Shown here in pieces: positions 45,722-55,128 of a stretch of 64,000 bases of DNA. The notes beneath the pieces are model-generated. The model was not told the DNA's origin and did no database searches. It saw only the letters and a program-made list of their open reading frames with translations. Within the stretch, counting starts at the first letter, position 1. Every line of letters starts with the position of its first letter. The stretch comes from Phenylobacterium sp. Root1290 (GTDB lineage Bacteria > Pseudomonadota > Alphaproteobacteria > Caulobacterales > Caulobacteraceae): assembly GCF_001425305.1 (NCBI RefSeq), contig NZ_LMEE01000003.1:697222-761221 (forward strand), written 5' to 3'. A program made the position numbers and the translations under genes.

Positions 45722-45750
45722 CTGCCAGGCTGCTGACACTCTCCTGGCAG
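45722..45750 (+). other. Hairpin without T-run after crotonase gene
   Basis: Perfect 8-bp inverted repeat CTGCCAGG/CCTGGCAG with a 13-base loop, starting five bases after the stop. It lacks the T-run of an intrinsic terminator and may be an RNA-stabilising or weak termination structure. Confidence 0.4.
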
Positions 45751-45797
45751 CAGCGCCTCGGTAAACCGGGCGCTGTTCAATCAGGAGGACCGGCCAG

Positions 45798-46262
45798 ATG
45801 GGCGCGGCGCACGACTTCGACTTCAATCACGGCGACTGGGACGTCACGAACCGGCGGCTCAAGGTCCGCGGCGTCGGCTCCGACGATTGGGATGTCTTCC
45901 CGTCGTACGAGAAGGCTCAGCTGTTGATGGACGGCGCGGTCTCGATCGACGAGAGCGACTTCCCGACCAAGGGCTTCCGGGGCATGACCCTGCGCCTCTA
46001 CGACCCGGCCCTGGACCAGTGGGCGATCTACTGGATCAACTCCAAGGACGGCCAGCTTCAGCCGCCGGTCTACGGCCGCTTCAAGGACGGCAAGGGCGTG
46101 TTCGCCGGCGACGACGTGGACGACGGCAGGCCGGTCAAGGTTCTGTTCGACTGGAGCGGCACGGATACGCCGACGCCGCGCTGGAGCCAGGCGTTCTCGT
46201 ACGACGGCGGGACGACCTGGGAGACCAATTGGATCATGGAGTTCCGACGCCCAGCGGCGTGA
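45798..46262 (+). CDS. DUF1579-like conserved protein
   Basis: A 154-residue soluble protein starting GAAHDFDFNHGDWDVTNRRL, a lipocalin-like beta-rich pattern reminiscent of DUF1579 proteins (HDFDF...GxWxV opening). CAGGAGGAC lies upstream of ATG 45798. No catalytic motif is recognised, and the function is unknown. It is separated from the min operon by a 150-base gap containing a strong hairpin. Confidence 0.75.
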   Translation: MGAAHDFDFNHGDWDVTNRRLKVRGVGSDDWDVFPSYEKAQLLMDGAVSIDESDFPTKGFRGMTLRLYDPALDQWAIYWINSKDGQLQPPVYGRFKDGKGVFAGDDVDDGRPVKVLFDWSGTDTPTPRWSQAFSYDGGTTWETNWIMEFRRPAA

Positions 46263-46376
46263 CGGGACGCGCGCGCGTCCCCGAAGCTTGGCCGCATGGC
46301 GCCGAAACTGCGGCGGGATGCGGTCGCAAGAAAGCCCCAAGAATCTACGACTCCCGAGGTCAGGGAGCGCCCGGAG

Positions 46377-46394
46377 GGGGGACCCCTGTCCCCC
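46377..46394 (+). other. Strong hairpin upstream of min leader
   Basis: GGGGGAC/GTCCCCC, a 7-bp perfect stem with loop CCCT, 19 bases before the small leader frame. No T-run follows, so it is not a typical terminator; it could affect translation or mRNA stability of the min transcript. Confidence 0.45.
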
Positions 46395-46413
46395 AAATCC
46401 GGACGGAGGCGTC

Positions 46414-46464
46414 ATGACCGCGCACAACGAATATTCGCACCGTGACGCCGGGCTCGCGACGTGA
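46414..46464 (+). CDS. Putative 16-residue leader peptide coupled to minC
   Basis: A short frame encoding MTAHNEYSHRDAGLAT. It has the strong site GGACGGAGG five bases before its ATG, whereas minC itself has none. Its TGA overlaps the minC GTG as GTGA, the usual form of translational coupling. The minC frame is closed by a stop at 46443, so minC cannot start earlier. It has no homology that can be recognised; a role as ribosome loader for minC is inferred. Confidence 0.55.
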   Translation: MTAHNEYSHRDAGLAT

Positions 46465-47186
46465 ACGCCGAGACGTTTTCACTGCCCAAGATCCGGGTCC
46501 GTGGGCGCAGCATCATGGCCCTGATCCTTTGCCCGGAAGCGCCTTTCTCGCAGTGGTTCGCCGCGCTCGATCAGCAGATGCACAACTCGGCGGGGCTGTT
46601 CGACAATCGCCCCATCGTGGTCGACCTGGGGCCGGCTCTGGAGAGCGTCGGCCCTGAGTCGGTGCTGGTGGCGCTGGACGGGCTGAACGCCCGTGGTCTG
46701 AAGCTGATCGGGGTGGAGGGGGTCCGCCAGAACGCCCTGACGGGCACGCCTTGGGCGCAGCTCCCGACCAATCTGCACGGCAATGTCGCGCGCAAGGCGC
46801 GCAGCGACGTGGCTGCGGCGGCGGCGCCGGAGGCGGTCGAAGCCCAGGCGCCGGGGGCGCCCTCGCTGCTGATCGACCGGCCCGTCCGGTCGGGGCAGTC
46901 CGTGATTTTCGAAGAAGGCGACGTGACCATCGTCGGGGCCGTGGCCTCGGGCGCCGAGGTCATCGCGGGCGGCTCGATCCATGTCTACGGCGCCTTGCGA
47001 GGGCGGGCGATCGCCGGCCTCCGGACCGGTGGCGAGGCGCGCATTTTCTGCCGCCGGCTCGAGGCCGAGCTGGTTGGCGTCGATCACCTCTATCGGACGG
47101 CTGAGCACTGGGGCCCCGACCTTCACGGTCAGGCCGTCCAGGTCCGTTGCGACCGCGGCGCGCTGAGGCTGTCGGCGCTCGGATAG
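46461..47186 (+). CDS. minC: Septum-site inhibitor MinC
   Basis: A 241-residue inhibitor of FtsZ assembly. The N-terminal domain (about 1-110) begins FSLPKIRVRGRSIMALILCPEAPFSQWFAAL, and the C-terminal beta-helix (about 135-235) has VRSGQSVIFEEGDVTIVGAVASGAEVIAGGSIHVYGALRG in part, the MinD-binding and dimerisation module. GTG 46461. First gene of minCDE; 42 bases to minD. Confidence 0.94.
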   Translation: MNAETFSLPKIRVRGRSIMALILCPEAPFSQWFAALDQQMHNSAGLFDNRPIVVDLGPALESVGPESVLVALDGLNARGLKLIGVEGVRQNALTGTPWAQLPTNLHGNVARKARSDVAAAAAPEAVEAQAPGAPSLLIDRPVRSGQSVIFEEGDVTIVGAVASGAEVIAGGSIHVYGALRGRAIAGLRTGGEARIFCRRLEAELVGVDHLYRTAEHWGPDLHGQAVQVRCDRGALRLSALG

Positions 47187-47228
47187 TTGAGTTTCTCGTC
47201 GTGGGGCGAGTGGAAGGAACGGTGAGTA

Positions 47229-48047
47229 ATGTCCAAGGTTGTCGTCGTCACATCAGGCAAGGGAGGGGTCGGCAAGACCACGTCCTCCGCATCGCTGGGC
47301 GCTGCGCTCGCCCAGGCCGGGCAGAAGGTCGTCGTGGTGGATTTCGACGTCGGCCTGCGTAATCTCGACCTGCTCATGGGCGCCGAGCGGCGCGTGGTGT
47401 TCGACCTCGTCAACGTCGTCCAGGGCGACGCCAAGCTGGCCCAGGCCTTGATCCGCGACAAGCGGATCGAGACGCTGAGCCTGTTGCCCGCGTCCCAGAC
47501 CCGGGACAAGGACGCCCTGACCGAGGAGGGCGTCGGTCGGGTCATCGACGATCTTCGCGAGAGCTTCGACTGGGTGATCTGCGACAGTCCGGCGGGCATC
47601 GAAAAGGGCGCGACTCTGGCGATGCGCTATGCCGACCTGGCGGTGGTGGTGACCAATCCCGAGGTCTCCTCGGTCCGCGACTCCGACCGCATCATCGGCC
47701 TGCTGGATTCCAAGACTCAGCGGGCGGAGAGCGGCGAGCGGATGGAAAAGCAGCTGCTGTTGACGCGGTACGATCCGGCCCGCGCGGCCAGGGGCGAGAT
47801 GATGAGCGTCGAGGACGTTCTGGAGATCCTCGCCATTCCTCTGCTCGGGATCGTGTCGGAGAGCCCCGACATCCTCAGCGCCTCGAACGTCGGCTGCCCG
47901 GTCACCCTCCACAATCCGGGCTCGCCCGCCGCGCAGGCCTACAGCGAGGCCGCGCGCCGGCTGCTGGGCGACAATGTCGCCGTCAGCATCCCCCGCGAGA
48001 AGCAGGGCTTCATGAGCCGGCTGTTCGGCCGAAAGGCGGTCGCATGA
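47229..48047 (+). CDS. minD: Septum-site ATPase MinD
   Basis: A 272-residue membrane-cycling ATPase. The deviant Walker [11 protein letters not shown] is at 9-18 with the signature Lys11 and Lys16; Walker A' follows near [13 protein letters not shown]. The C-terminus [14 protein letters not shown] is the amphipathic membrane-targeting helix. It recruits MinC to the membrane and oscillates with MinE. Its stop overlaps the minE start by ATGA. Confidence 0.97.
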   Translation: MSKVVVVTSGKGGVGKTTSSASLGAALAQAGQKVVVVDFDVGLRNLDLLMGAERRVVFDLVNVVQGDAKLAQALIRDKRIETLSLLPASQTRDKDALTEEGVGRVIDDLRESFDWVICDSPAGIEKGATLAMRYADLAVVVTNPEVSSVRDSDRIIGLLDSKTQRAESGERMEKQLLLTRYDPARAARGEMMSVEDVLEILAIPLLGIVSESPDILSASNVGCPVTLHNPGSPAAQAYSEAARRLLGDNVAVSIPREKQGFMSRLFGRKAVA

Positions 48048-48307
48048 GCCTGCTGAACTTCTTCGGCCGGAGCCGGCGCTCGGCGCCGGTGGCGCGCGAC
48101 CGGCTTCAGTTGCTGCTCGCGCACGAGCGGGGCCTGGGCGGCGGCGAGGATCTCGCCGCCATTCTGCAGCAGGAGATCCTTGCGGTGATCGCCAAGCACA
48201 TCGCGATCGACAGCGACCGCGTCGTGGTCAAACTGGACCGGGGCGATCAGGTCTCGACGCTGGAAATCGACATCGAGATGCCGGAGACGGCGTTGTCGCG
48301 GACCTAG
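48044..48307 (+). CDS. minE: Cell-division topological factor MinE
   Basis: An 87-residue partner that stimulates MinD ATPase. N-terminal MSLLNFFGR is the membrane-binding amphipathic helix, and [11 protein letters not shown] (about 20-30) is the MinD-contacting segment. The C-terminal [22 protein letters not shown] is the dimerisation domain. Overlaps minD, and its stop overlaps the convergent kinase stop by three bases. Confidence 0.95.
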   Translation: MSLLNFFGRSRRSAPVARDRLQLLLAHERGLGGGEDLAAILQQEILAVIAKHIAIDSDRVVVKLDRGDQVSTLEIDIEMPETALSRT

Positions 48308-49992
48308 CGGCCCGCGCCGGCGGCCCGGCTCTCCGGCTCGGCGCCGGCCAGGGGCACGTCGAAGCAGGCGCGGGTGCCGGCGCCGAGCTTGCTCGACAGG
48401 TCCAAGCGCCCGCCATGCCGCTCGATCAGGTCGTGCGAGAGCGCAAGGCCCAGCCCCCAGCCTTCGGGCCGGCTGACGCGATCGCCCATCTGGACGTACG
48501 GGCGGCCGAGGATGGCCAGGTCCTCTTCGCGGATGCCTTGGCCGAAGTCCTTCACGCAGATCAGCAGCCGGTCGCCCTTCACTTCGCACGACACCTCGAC
48601 GAGTCCCGAGGGCGGCGAGAACTTCACGGCGTTGGCGAGCAGGTTGATCATGATCTGCTTCACGGCGCGCTGGTCGACATGAATCGCCGGCCAATCGCCC
48701 GGCTCCATGACCACGGTGACCCCGGCGTCGATCGAGAGGCCGCGGACCAGCCGCAGCGACTGTTCGACGATCTCCTTGCTGGAGGCGCGGGCGTGGGCGA
48801 GCTCGATCTGCCCGGCCTCGATCTTGGCGGTGTCCAGCAGGTCGGTGACCAGGTCGCTCAGGTGCGAGCCGGCGATCTCGATCGACTGCGCATAGTCGAG
48901 GTACTTGGGATGGCCGACCGGCCCGAATGCCTGGCGCGACATCATCCCTGAGAAGCCGACCACCGCCGTCAGCGGCGAGCGCAGTTCGTGGGTCATAGTC
49001 GCCAGCAGCAGCGTCCGCGCGGCCATGGCCTCCTCGGCGGCGTGGCGGGCGATGTTGGCTTCGCGCAGCAGGGCGTTGCGGCTGGCCATCACTCCGGCCA
49101 CCGTGATCGGGGCCAGGGCGACCAGCATGACGCCCAGCCGCAACGACATCAGGTCGAAGCCCATGACCGAGGCGAAGCCCATCGAGGCCGACGCCGTGGA
49201 CAGAAACAGCAGGCTCCAGACCGCGAACGACAAGGTCAGCAGGGTGGTCGCCGCCAGGCTGTAGGTCAGGGCGCACCAGAGCAGGGTCGGGACGGGGAAG
49301 GCCAGGGCGCCGGGGCCGCCGACCGCCGGCACCATGGCCAGGCTGATCAGATAGAGCAGCAGCGGCGCGATGGTCGCCAGCTGCGGCCGGGTCGTCGCCG
49401 TGCGGACCAGCCAACACTTGAGCTCGGCCGGGCGCGGGAAGGTCAGCGCCACCGGCAGGACCACGATGTAGTTCGCGAGCTCGGTCGCCAACCAGATGAA
49501 GAAGCCGCTGATCGGGTCGCGATGGAAGACCAGGGCGTTGACCGTGGCGCCCAGGACGCTGGTCGCCGCCGACGCCGCCAGCGCGATCAGGGTCACCGAC
49601 AACAGCGAGGCGGGGCGCTGAAGTTGCCGGTCCTCGGGCGAGAGCCGCTTGAAAAGCAGATAGCCGATCAGGACGCCGATCAGATTGCCGGCCGTCAGCA
49701 GCAGGGTCCGCGACCAGCTGCTGCCAGTGATGGCGTCGGCGGCCACCAGGCTGGCGGCCGCGGCGAGCCAGCCGGCCGGCGTGGCCAGGTCGGGTCGACG
49801 GACGAGTAGGCCGAGCAGTATGGCGTTGGCCGCCCAGAAGGTGCTGAGGTGGCCGCTCGGCCGCAGCAGAATACCCGCCATAGCCGCGATGAACACGACC
49901 GAGCCGACAATCAGGCCGGCTTTCACCTGGTGGTTGAGGCCCCGGAGAAGGCGATGTTCGCCTCCAGCCGAGACCGTCTGCTGGGCGCTCAT
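48304..49992 (-). CDS. Sensor histidine kinase with MASE1 domain
   Basis: A 562-residue membrane kinase. About eight N-terminal helices (20-300) form a MASE1-type sensor. The HisKA segment has the phospho-acceptor His335 in [12 protein letters not shown]. The HATPase domain shows the N box [11 protein letters not shown]1 DFGQGI and G2 GWGLGLALS. It lacks a receiver domain, and no response regulator gene is next to it, so its partner is unknown. It converges with minE. Confidence 0.9.
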   Translation of the reverse strand: MSAQQTVSAGGEHRLLRGLNHQVKAGLIVGSVVFIAAMAGILLRPSGHLSTFWAANAILLGLLVRRPDLATPAGWLAAAASLVAADAITGSSWSRTLLLTAGNLIGVLIGYLLFKRLSPEDRQLQRPASLLSVTLIALAASAATSVLGATVNALVFHRDPISGFFIWLATELANYIVVLPVALTFPRPAELKCWLVRTATTRPQLATIAPLLLYLISLAMVPAVGGPGALAFPVPTLLWCALTYSLAATTLLTLSFAVWSLLFLSTASASMGFASVMGFDLMSLRLGVMLVALAPITVAGVMASRNALLREANIARHAAEEAMAARTLLLATMTHELRSPLTAVVGFSGMMSRQAFGPVGHPKYLDYAQSIEIAGSHLSDLVTDLLDTAKIEAGQIELAHARASSKEIVEQSLRLVRGLSIDAGVTVVMEPGDWPAIHVDQRAVKQIMINLLANAVKFSPPSGLVEVSCEVKGDRLLICVKDFGQGIREEDLAILGRPYVQMGDRVSRPEGWGLGLALSHDLIERHGGRLDLSSKLGAGTRACFDVPLAGAEPESRAAGAGR

Positions 49993-50213
49993 GAGGATGT
50001 CGATAGGGTCAGATTGCCGCCTAAGTCCATTGGCGCATGAAAGTCATGCGCACTCAAGGCGTCTGACCGCCCCGGGCGATAGGGCAGATTCCTGAGGTGT
50101 CCGGCCCGAAACCTGACGCTGGGGCGCCCAAAAACGAGGTTCTCCGGCACTTGTTTCAGGCCTTGGCTTGGGTCAGGGTGCGCCTAACTTAACAGTGTTT
50201 AGGGACGGAACAC

Positions 50214-51872
50214 ATGGATCGCTTCGACTACGTCATCATTGGCGCGGGGTCGGCTGGATGCGTGCTCGCCAATCGGCTGACGGAGGATCCTCAGGTCAAG
50301 GTGCTGCTGCTGGAAGCGGGCGGCAAGGACAACTCGATCCTGGTCAAGATGCCGGCCGGCGTCGGCTCGCTGATCGGCAAGCCGGGCGTCTTCAACTGGG
50401 GCTTTTGGACCGAAGCCGAACCCAATCTCGAGGACCGCAAGCTGTGGTGGCCGCGTGGCAAGGGCTGGGGCGGCTCCTCCTCGATCAACGGGATGATCTA
50501 CATCCGCGGCCACGCCCGCGATTACGACCAGTGGCGCCAGATGGGCCTGCAAGGCTGGTCCTATCGGGACGTGCTGCCGTACTTCAAGCGCTCGGAAAGC
50601 CTGGAAGGCGGCGGCGACGCCTGGCATGGCGGCGAGGGCCCGTTGAAGGTCTCCAAGGCCTCGACGCCCAACCCGATCTACTCGGCCACGGTCGAGGCGG
50701 GCCGCCAGGCGGGCTTCAAGGTCACCAGTGATTTCAATGGCTTCCAGCAAGAGGGCTGGGGTCCCTATCAGCTGACCATCCACGACGGCCAGCGTTGGAG
50801 CGCCGCGCGCGGCTACCTGCATCCGGCGCTGTCGCGGTCCAATTTGACCTGCCTGACCGGCGCGCGGACCAGCAAGATCATCGTCGAAAACGGCCGCGCG
50901 ACCGGGGTCGAGTACATCGACGCCAAGTCGGGCGAGAAGCGCGTGGTCCACGCCGACAAGGAAGTGCTGCTGTCTGCCGGCGCGGTGCAGTCGCCGCACA
51001 TCCTGCAGCTTTCCGGCATCGGCGACCCTGAGGAACTGGCCAAGTTCGGCATCCCGGTGGTCAAGGCCCTGAAAGGTGTCGGGGCCAACCTGCAGGACCA
51101 CCTGGACGTCACCATGTCCTGGGAATGCCCGCAGCCGATCACCGCCCACTCGCTGCGCAAGGGCCTGCTCAAGACCCTGGCCATCGGCATGAACTACGCC
51201 TTCTTCGGCAAGGGCCTGGGGCGTCAGCAGTTCCTGGAATCGGGCGCGTTCCTGAAGTCGCGGCCGGACCTCGACCGCCCCGACCTGCAGATCCACACCG
51301 TCGCGGCGATCATGCAGGACCACGGCAAAGTCGCGGTGCCCAAGGACGGCTTCACCTTCCACGTCTGCCAGCTGCGGCCCGAGAGCCGCGGCCGGGTCGG
51401 GCTTCGCTCGGCTGACCCGTCGGACGATCCGGCGATCTTCGCGAACTACCTTGCCACTGAGGAGGACCGCCGCGCCCTGCGCGAAGGCGTGCGGATGATG
51501 CGCAAGGTCGCCGCCCAGTCGGCGCTGGATCCCTACCGCACCGAAGAGCTGTTCCCCGGCAAGGACGTCGAGACCGACGAGCAGATCGACGCCTGGATCC
51601 GCAAGCACGCCGAGACGATCTATCACCCGGTCGGCACCTGCAAGATGGGCGCGGACGGCGACGAGATGGCGGTGGTGAACGGCGAACTGAAGGTGCGCGG
51701 CATCGAAGGCCTGCGGGTCATCGACGCCTCGGTCATGCCCACCCTGGTCGGCGGCAACACCAACGCCCCGACCATCATGATCGCCGAAAAGGCGGCCGAC
51801 ATGCTTCGCGGCCGCGCCGCCCTGCCGGCGGAAGATGCGCCGGTCTATGGAGATGACCAGAAGGCGGCGTAA
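50214..51872 (+). CDS. GMC oxidoreductase, choline/alcohol dehydrogenase-like
   Basis: A 552-residue flavoprotein of the glucose-methanol-choline family. The FAD-binding DYVIIGAGSAGCVLANRL is at 4-21, the GMC signature region RGKGWGGSSSINGMIYIRG at about 82-100, and the C-terminal HPVGTCKMG and NAPTIMIAEKAADM with the catalytic His/Asn region. Resembles BetA and alkanol dehydrogenases; no choline genes adjoin it, so the substrate is open. A strong terminator follows. Confidence 0.92.
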   Translation: MDRFDYVIIGAGSAGCVLANRLTEDPQVKVLLLEAGGKDNSILVKMPAGVGSLIGKPGVFNWGFWTEAEPNLEDRKLWWPRGKGWGGSSSINGMIYIRGHARDYDQWRQMGLQGWSYRDVLPYFKRSESLEGGGDAWHGGEGPLKVSKASTPNPIYSATVEAGRQAGFKVTSDFNGFQQEGWGPYQLTIHDGQRWSAARGYLHPALSRSNLTCLTGARTSKIIVENGRATGVEYIDAKSGEKRVVHADKEVLLSAGAVQSPHILQLSGIGDPEELAKFGIPVVKALKGVGANLQDHLDVTMSWECPQPITAHSLRKGLLKTLAIGMNYAFFGKGLGRQQFLESGAFLKSRPDLDRPDLQIHTVAAIMQDHGKVAVPKDGFTFHVCQLRPESRGRVGLRSADPSDDPAIFANYLATEEDRRALREGVRMMRKVAAQSALDPYRTEELFPGKDVETDEQIDAWIRKHAETIYHPVGTCKMGADGDEMAVVNGELKVRGIEGLRVIDASVMPTLVGGNTNAPTIMIAEKAADMLRGRAALPAEDAPVYGDDQKAA

Positions 51873-51883
51873 GATCGCAGTAG

Positions 51884-51922
51884 AGCCCCCTCTGATTTGA
51901 GGGGGCTATTTTTCTATTCTTT
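51884..51922 (+). terminator. Rho-independent terminator of GMC gene
   Basis: A 9-bp stem AGCCCCCTC/GAGGGGGCT (51884-51892 with 51899-51907), 6-base loop, followed by ATTTTTCTATTCTTTT. It is located between the stop and the next ribosome site. Confidence 0.95.
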
Positions 51923-51947
51923 TGGACATTTGATTTCGGAGGTGACG

Positions 51948-52898
51948 ATGGAACTGCGCAGGCTTGGCAAGTCCGACCTGAAGGTCGCGCCGCTGGTGCT
52001 CGGCGGCAACGTGTTCGGCTGGACGGCCGATGAAGCGACGTCCTTCAAGCTCCTCGACGCCTTCGTGGCGGGCGGTTTCAACATGATCGACACCGCCGAC
52101 GTCTACTCGCGCTGGGCTCCGGCGGGCGGCGGCGCCTCCGAGACCGTGATCGGCAAATGGCTCGCCCAGGGCGGGAAGCGCGACAAGATCGTGCTCGCCA
52201 CCAAGCTCGGCTCGGAAATGGGCGAGGGCATGAAGGGGCTCTCCGCCAAGTACATGGTCGAGGCCGTCGAGGCGTCGCTGAAGCGCCTGCAGACCGACTA
52301 TATCGACCTCTACCAGTCGCACCGCGACGACCCCGAAACGCCCCAGGAAGAGACGGCCGAAGCATTCGACCGCCTGGTGAAGTCCGGCAAGGTTCGCGCC
52401 ATCGGCTCGTCGAACTTCACCCCCGAACGGCTGAAGTCGGCGCTTGAGATCAGCGAGGCCAAGGGCCTGCCGCGCTACAACAGCGAGCAGCCGCTCTACA
52501 ATCTCTACGCCCGCCAGGGCTTCGAGAGCGGCCTGCAGCAGGTCTGCATCGATGAGCAGGTCGGGGTCATTCCGTACTACGGCCTGGCCTCGGGCTTCCT
52601 GACGGGCAAGTACCGGACTGAGGCCGATCTCTCCAAGAGCCCGCGCGGCCAAGGCGTAAAGCGGATGATGGACGCGCGCGGCATGCGCATCCTGGCGGCG
52701 CTGGACGAGGTGTCCGCGGCGCGCACCGCTTCCCAGGCGCAGGTGGCGCTGGCCTGGGTCATGGCCCAGCCCGGCCTGACCGGTCCGATCGCCTCGGCGA
52801 CCAGCCTGGAGCAGTTGGATGAACTGATGGGATCGGCGCGCCTGACCCTTACCTCTGAGGACCTGGCGACTCTCGACAAGGCGTCAGCGGATTCTTGA
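51948..52898 (+). CDS. Aldo/keto reductase
   Basis: A 316-residue TIM-barrel NADPH-dependent oxidoreductase. The tetrad is Asp48, Tyr53 (IDTADVYSR), Lys86 (ATKLG) and His125 (QSHRDD). It is closest to the YajO/IolS-like group with a GGNVFGW start. ATG 51948 follows CGGAGGTGA; a longer frame from 51897 would run through the terminator and is rejected. Substrate unknown. A TetR gene follows in the same direction. Confidence 0.92.
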   Translation: MELRRLGKSDLKVAPLVLGGNVFGWTADEATSFKLLDAFVAGGFNMIDTADVYSRWAPAGGGASETVIGKWLAQGGKRDKIVLATKLGSEMGEGMKGLSAKYMVEAVEASLKRLQTDYIDLYQSHRDDPETPQEETAEAFDRLVKSGKVRAIGSSNFTPERLKSALEISEAKGLPRYNSEQPLYNLYARQGFESGLQQVCIDEQVGVIPYYGLASGFLTGKYRTEADLSKSPRGQGVKRMMDARGMRILAALDEVSAARTASQAQVALAWVMAQPGLTGPIASATSLEQLDELMGSARLTLTSEDLATLDKASADS

Positions 52899-52929
52899 GA
52901 AAACGACCGATCGTGCTAATGTGCGGCGT

Positions 52930-53523
52930 ATGAAAAAGGGCGCCGCCACACGAGAGGCCATTGTCGGACGGGCGCTTCAGCAGGCCGTTTCGGTCGGGCT
53001 GGAGGGCCTGTCGCTGGGGCCGTTGGCCGACAGCCTGGAGCTCTCCAAGAGCGGCCTGTTCGCGCACTTCCGCTCCAAGGAAGCGCTGCAACTGGCGGTC
53101 ATGGAGGAAGCGATCGCCCGGTTCAGCACCCGGGTGATCGAGCCCAGCCTGGTCTTGCCGCGGGGCAGGGCGCGCATGGACGCGTTGATCTCGCGTTGGT
53201 TCGACTGGATGGAGGGCGAGCCCGACATGCGGGGCTGCATCTTCGCGGTTTCGGCCCAGGAGTATGACGACCGGCCCGGCGCCATCCGCGACCGGCTCGT
53301 TGATTCGCAACGCGAGTGGCACGAAACCCTGACCCGCGTGGCCGCCGACCTGCCCAAGGCCGGCAAGGCCCCGCCGGACTACTGCCGACAGATCGTCTTC
53401 GAGCTGGTCGGCGTCAGCCTGGCGTTCCAGCAGCAGGCCAAGCTGTTCCGGTCGCCGAACGCGCGCGCCCGCGCCGAAGAGGCGGTGGCGCGCATCCTGG
53501 ACGACGCCGGCGAGGCGCTCTGA
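52930..53523 (+). CDS. TetR/AcrR-family regulator
   Basis: A 197-residue repressor-type protein. The HTH region (TREAIVGRALQQAVSVGLEGLSLGPLADSLELSKSGLFAHFRSKEAL in part, about 6-55) is classical TetR; the C-terminal part is of the TetR_C 33-like type with MEGEPDMRGCIFAVS. ATG 52930 lacks a ribosome site and may be leaderless; GTG 52921 is an alternative. It probably controls the upstream aldo/keto reductase or itself; no operator was identified. Confidence 0.88.
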   Translation: MKKGAATREAIVGRALQQAVSVGLEGLSLGPLADSLELSKSGLFAHFRSKEALQLAVMEEAIARFSTRVIEPSLVLPRGRARMDALISRWFDWMEGEPDMRGCIFAVSAQEYDDRPGAIRDRLVDSQREWHETLTRVAADLPKAGKAPPDYCRQIVFELVGVSLAFQQQAKLFRSPNARARAEEAVARILDDAGEAL

Positions 53524-53527
53524 ACTC

Positions 53528-54073
53528 TCAGGCGACCCAACGGCCGTCGAGGGTGGCCAGCCGCAGGCGATGGGTTTCCTCGTTGGCCGGACCCACGCCG
53601 CGCACGTCCCGCACCACCAGCTGCCGCAGCGGCTCCTCATGCAGGGCGGCGACCAGAGAGATCGGCTGATAGAGGCCCAGGAACCGCTCCGGCGAGCCGG
53701 GGCCGCCGGCGATCGGCGCGATCAGCAGTTCCAGGTCCAGGGTCGCGGTCTCGCTCAACGCATCGATGCGGGCGACCACCGGCTCCGGCCGGCGGCGGGC
53801 CGTCTCCAGCGCCGTCTGAACCTCCAAGCGGCCGAGCGGATCGAGCAGGGTCAGGAAGTTGCGCCCGCGCAGGTCGCGCTGGTGCAGTTCGCTGATCAGA
53901 CCGCCCGCCAAGCGTACCGGATAGACGCCGGATGCTTCGCGTCCGAGCACGAAGGTGTGCGGCGCCAGCTTGGCGAATTCGGACGGATCAATGTCCCGGC
54001 GCGAGGGAAGGCCGGCGACGCCGCTTTTGCTGCGCCAGTAATCAATCATCTGCTGCGTGTTCGAATGGAACAT
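53528..54073 (-). CDS. PAS_5-family single-domain protein
   Basis: A 181-residue protein made of one PAS domain of the PAS_5 (PF07310) alphaproteobacterial family: IDYWRSKSGVAGLPSRRDIDPSEFAKLAPHTFVL (in part) then RLAGGLISELHQRDLRGRNFLTLLD. In Caulobacter crescentus the single-PAS protein MopJ belongs to a similar class and links stress to motility; identity with it is not claimed. Its stop lies five bases from the convergent TetR stop. Confidence 0.82.
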   Translation of the reverse strand: MFHSNTQQMIDYWRSKSGVAGLPSRRDIDPSEFAKLAPHTFVLGREASGVYPVRLAGGLISELHQRDLRGRNFLTLLDPLGRLEVQTALETARRRPEPVVARIDALSETATLDLELLIAPIAGGPGSPERFLGLYQPISLVAALHEEPLRQLVVRDVRGVGPANEETHRLRLATLDGRWVA

Positions 54074-54261
54074 CTCGACGCCTCCGAGGCGGCCGTCAGC
54101 GACCGCATGGGGCTTGCAAGCAAAATCGGGCCAAGCCGAATGCGTGTCAGAACGGGACGCCGGGCGTGCGCGAGGCTCAGAGATTCTTAAGCCGCATAAG
54201 CTTTACTGCCGGGATCGATAAGTTTCGCCCGGCGGCCGGCTGGCCTTTGGAGGGGCCAACC

Positions 54262-55128
54262 ATGAAGACGCGTTCTACTCTGCTGGGCCTGATGCTCGGC
54301 TTTGGCCTGTTGTTGCTGGTCGGCCCGCAAAGCGCGTCCGCCCAATGCTGCGCGCCGCCGCCGCCGCCGCCGGTCTGCTGCCAACCGCCGACGCCTCCAT
54401 GCTGCACGCCTCCGCCGCCTCCGCCCCCGCCGCCGACAACGCCCTGCTGCACGCCGGGCACGCCGAACATCAACGTCCACGTTTCGAACGTGAACGTCGC
54501 CATCGCCAACGCCTCGGCGGGCGCCCGTGCGGGCGCGGGTGCAAGCGCAGGAGCCGGCGCGGCCGTCTATTACGGCGGTGGTGGGTATGGCGGCGGCTTC
54601 TCGCCGCCGATCTCGACCAGCGTCGTCCAACTGAACGTGGACGCCGGCATGCGCATGAAGCGCGTCCCCTACGAGGCCAGCCGCATGCGGGTCCGCCGCG
54701 TGGTGATCCAGGCCGTCTGCATCGACGCGCGCCAGATCCCGCACCCGGCCTCGCAGGTTCGTCCCGACCGCGACATCGACGCCTCCTTTGAAGGCGAACT
54801 CTATCGCTGCCTGGCCGGCACCTGGCTGCAGGCGACCATCGCCGACTTCGACGGCAAGATCGACTTCAGTGGCGGCAAGACCATGGCCTGCGCCAAGGGC
54901 CAGGCGCTCTATCACGGCCGCGACGGCAAGCTGGAGTGCCGTCGCCAGACCGCGGCGCGCGACTGCAATGAACGCTCGCTGCTCCGTCGCTTCGGCGCCG
55001 GCGTGAAGATCCTGACCATCACCGAGATCGAGACGTACACCGCCTATCGCGAGGAGGAGGAGCGTGTCGCCGAGACCATCTCCACCAGCATGAGCCTCGA
55101 CGGCGGCGTCGGCGGCTACATCTACTAA
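54262..55128 (+). CDS. Secreted Cys-Cys/Pro-rich protein of unknown function
   Basis: A 288-residue protein with a signal peptide ending SASAQ (residue 28). The mature N-terminus has four Cys-Cys pairs spaced by polyproline (CCAPPPP, VCCQPP, PCCTPP, PCCTPG). There follow an Ala/Gly-rich segment (SAGARAGAGASAGAGAA) and YYGGGGYGGGF, then a folded C-terminal domain (about 130-288) with isolated cysteines (AVCID, YRCLAG, MACAKG, LECRR, RDCNE). GGAGGGG lies upstream of ATG 54262. Candidate envelope protein cross-linked by disulfides. It lies about 4 kb from hfaD, transcribed the other way. No family is recognised. Confidence 0.8.
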   Translation: MKTRSTLLGLMLGFGLLLLVGPQSASAQCCAPPPPPPVCCQPPTPPCCTPPPPPPPPPTTPCCTPGTPNINVHVSNVNVAIANASAGARAGAGASAGAGAAVYYGGGGYGGGFSPPISTSVVQLNVDAGMRMKRVPYEASRMRVRRVVIQAVCIDARQIPHPASQVRPDRDIDASFEGELYRCLAGTWLQATIADFDGKIDFSGGKTMACAKGQALYHGRDGKLECRRQTAARDCNERSLLRRFGAGVKILTITEIETYTAYREEEERVAETISTSMSLDGGVGGYIY

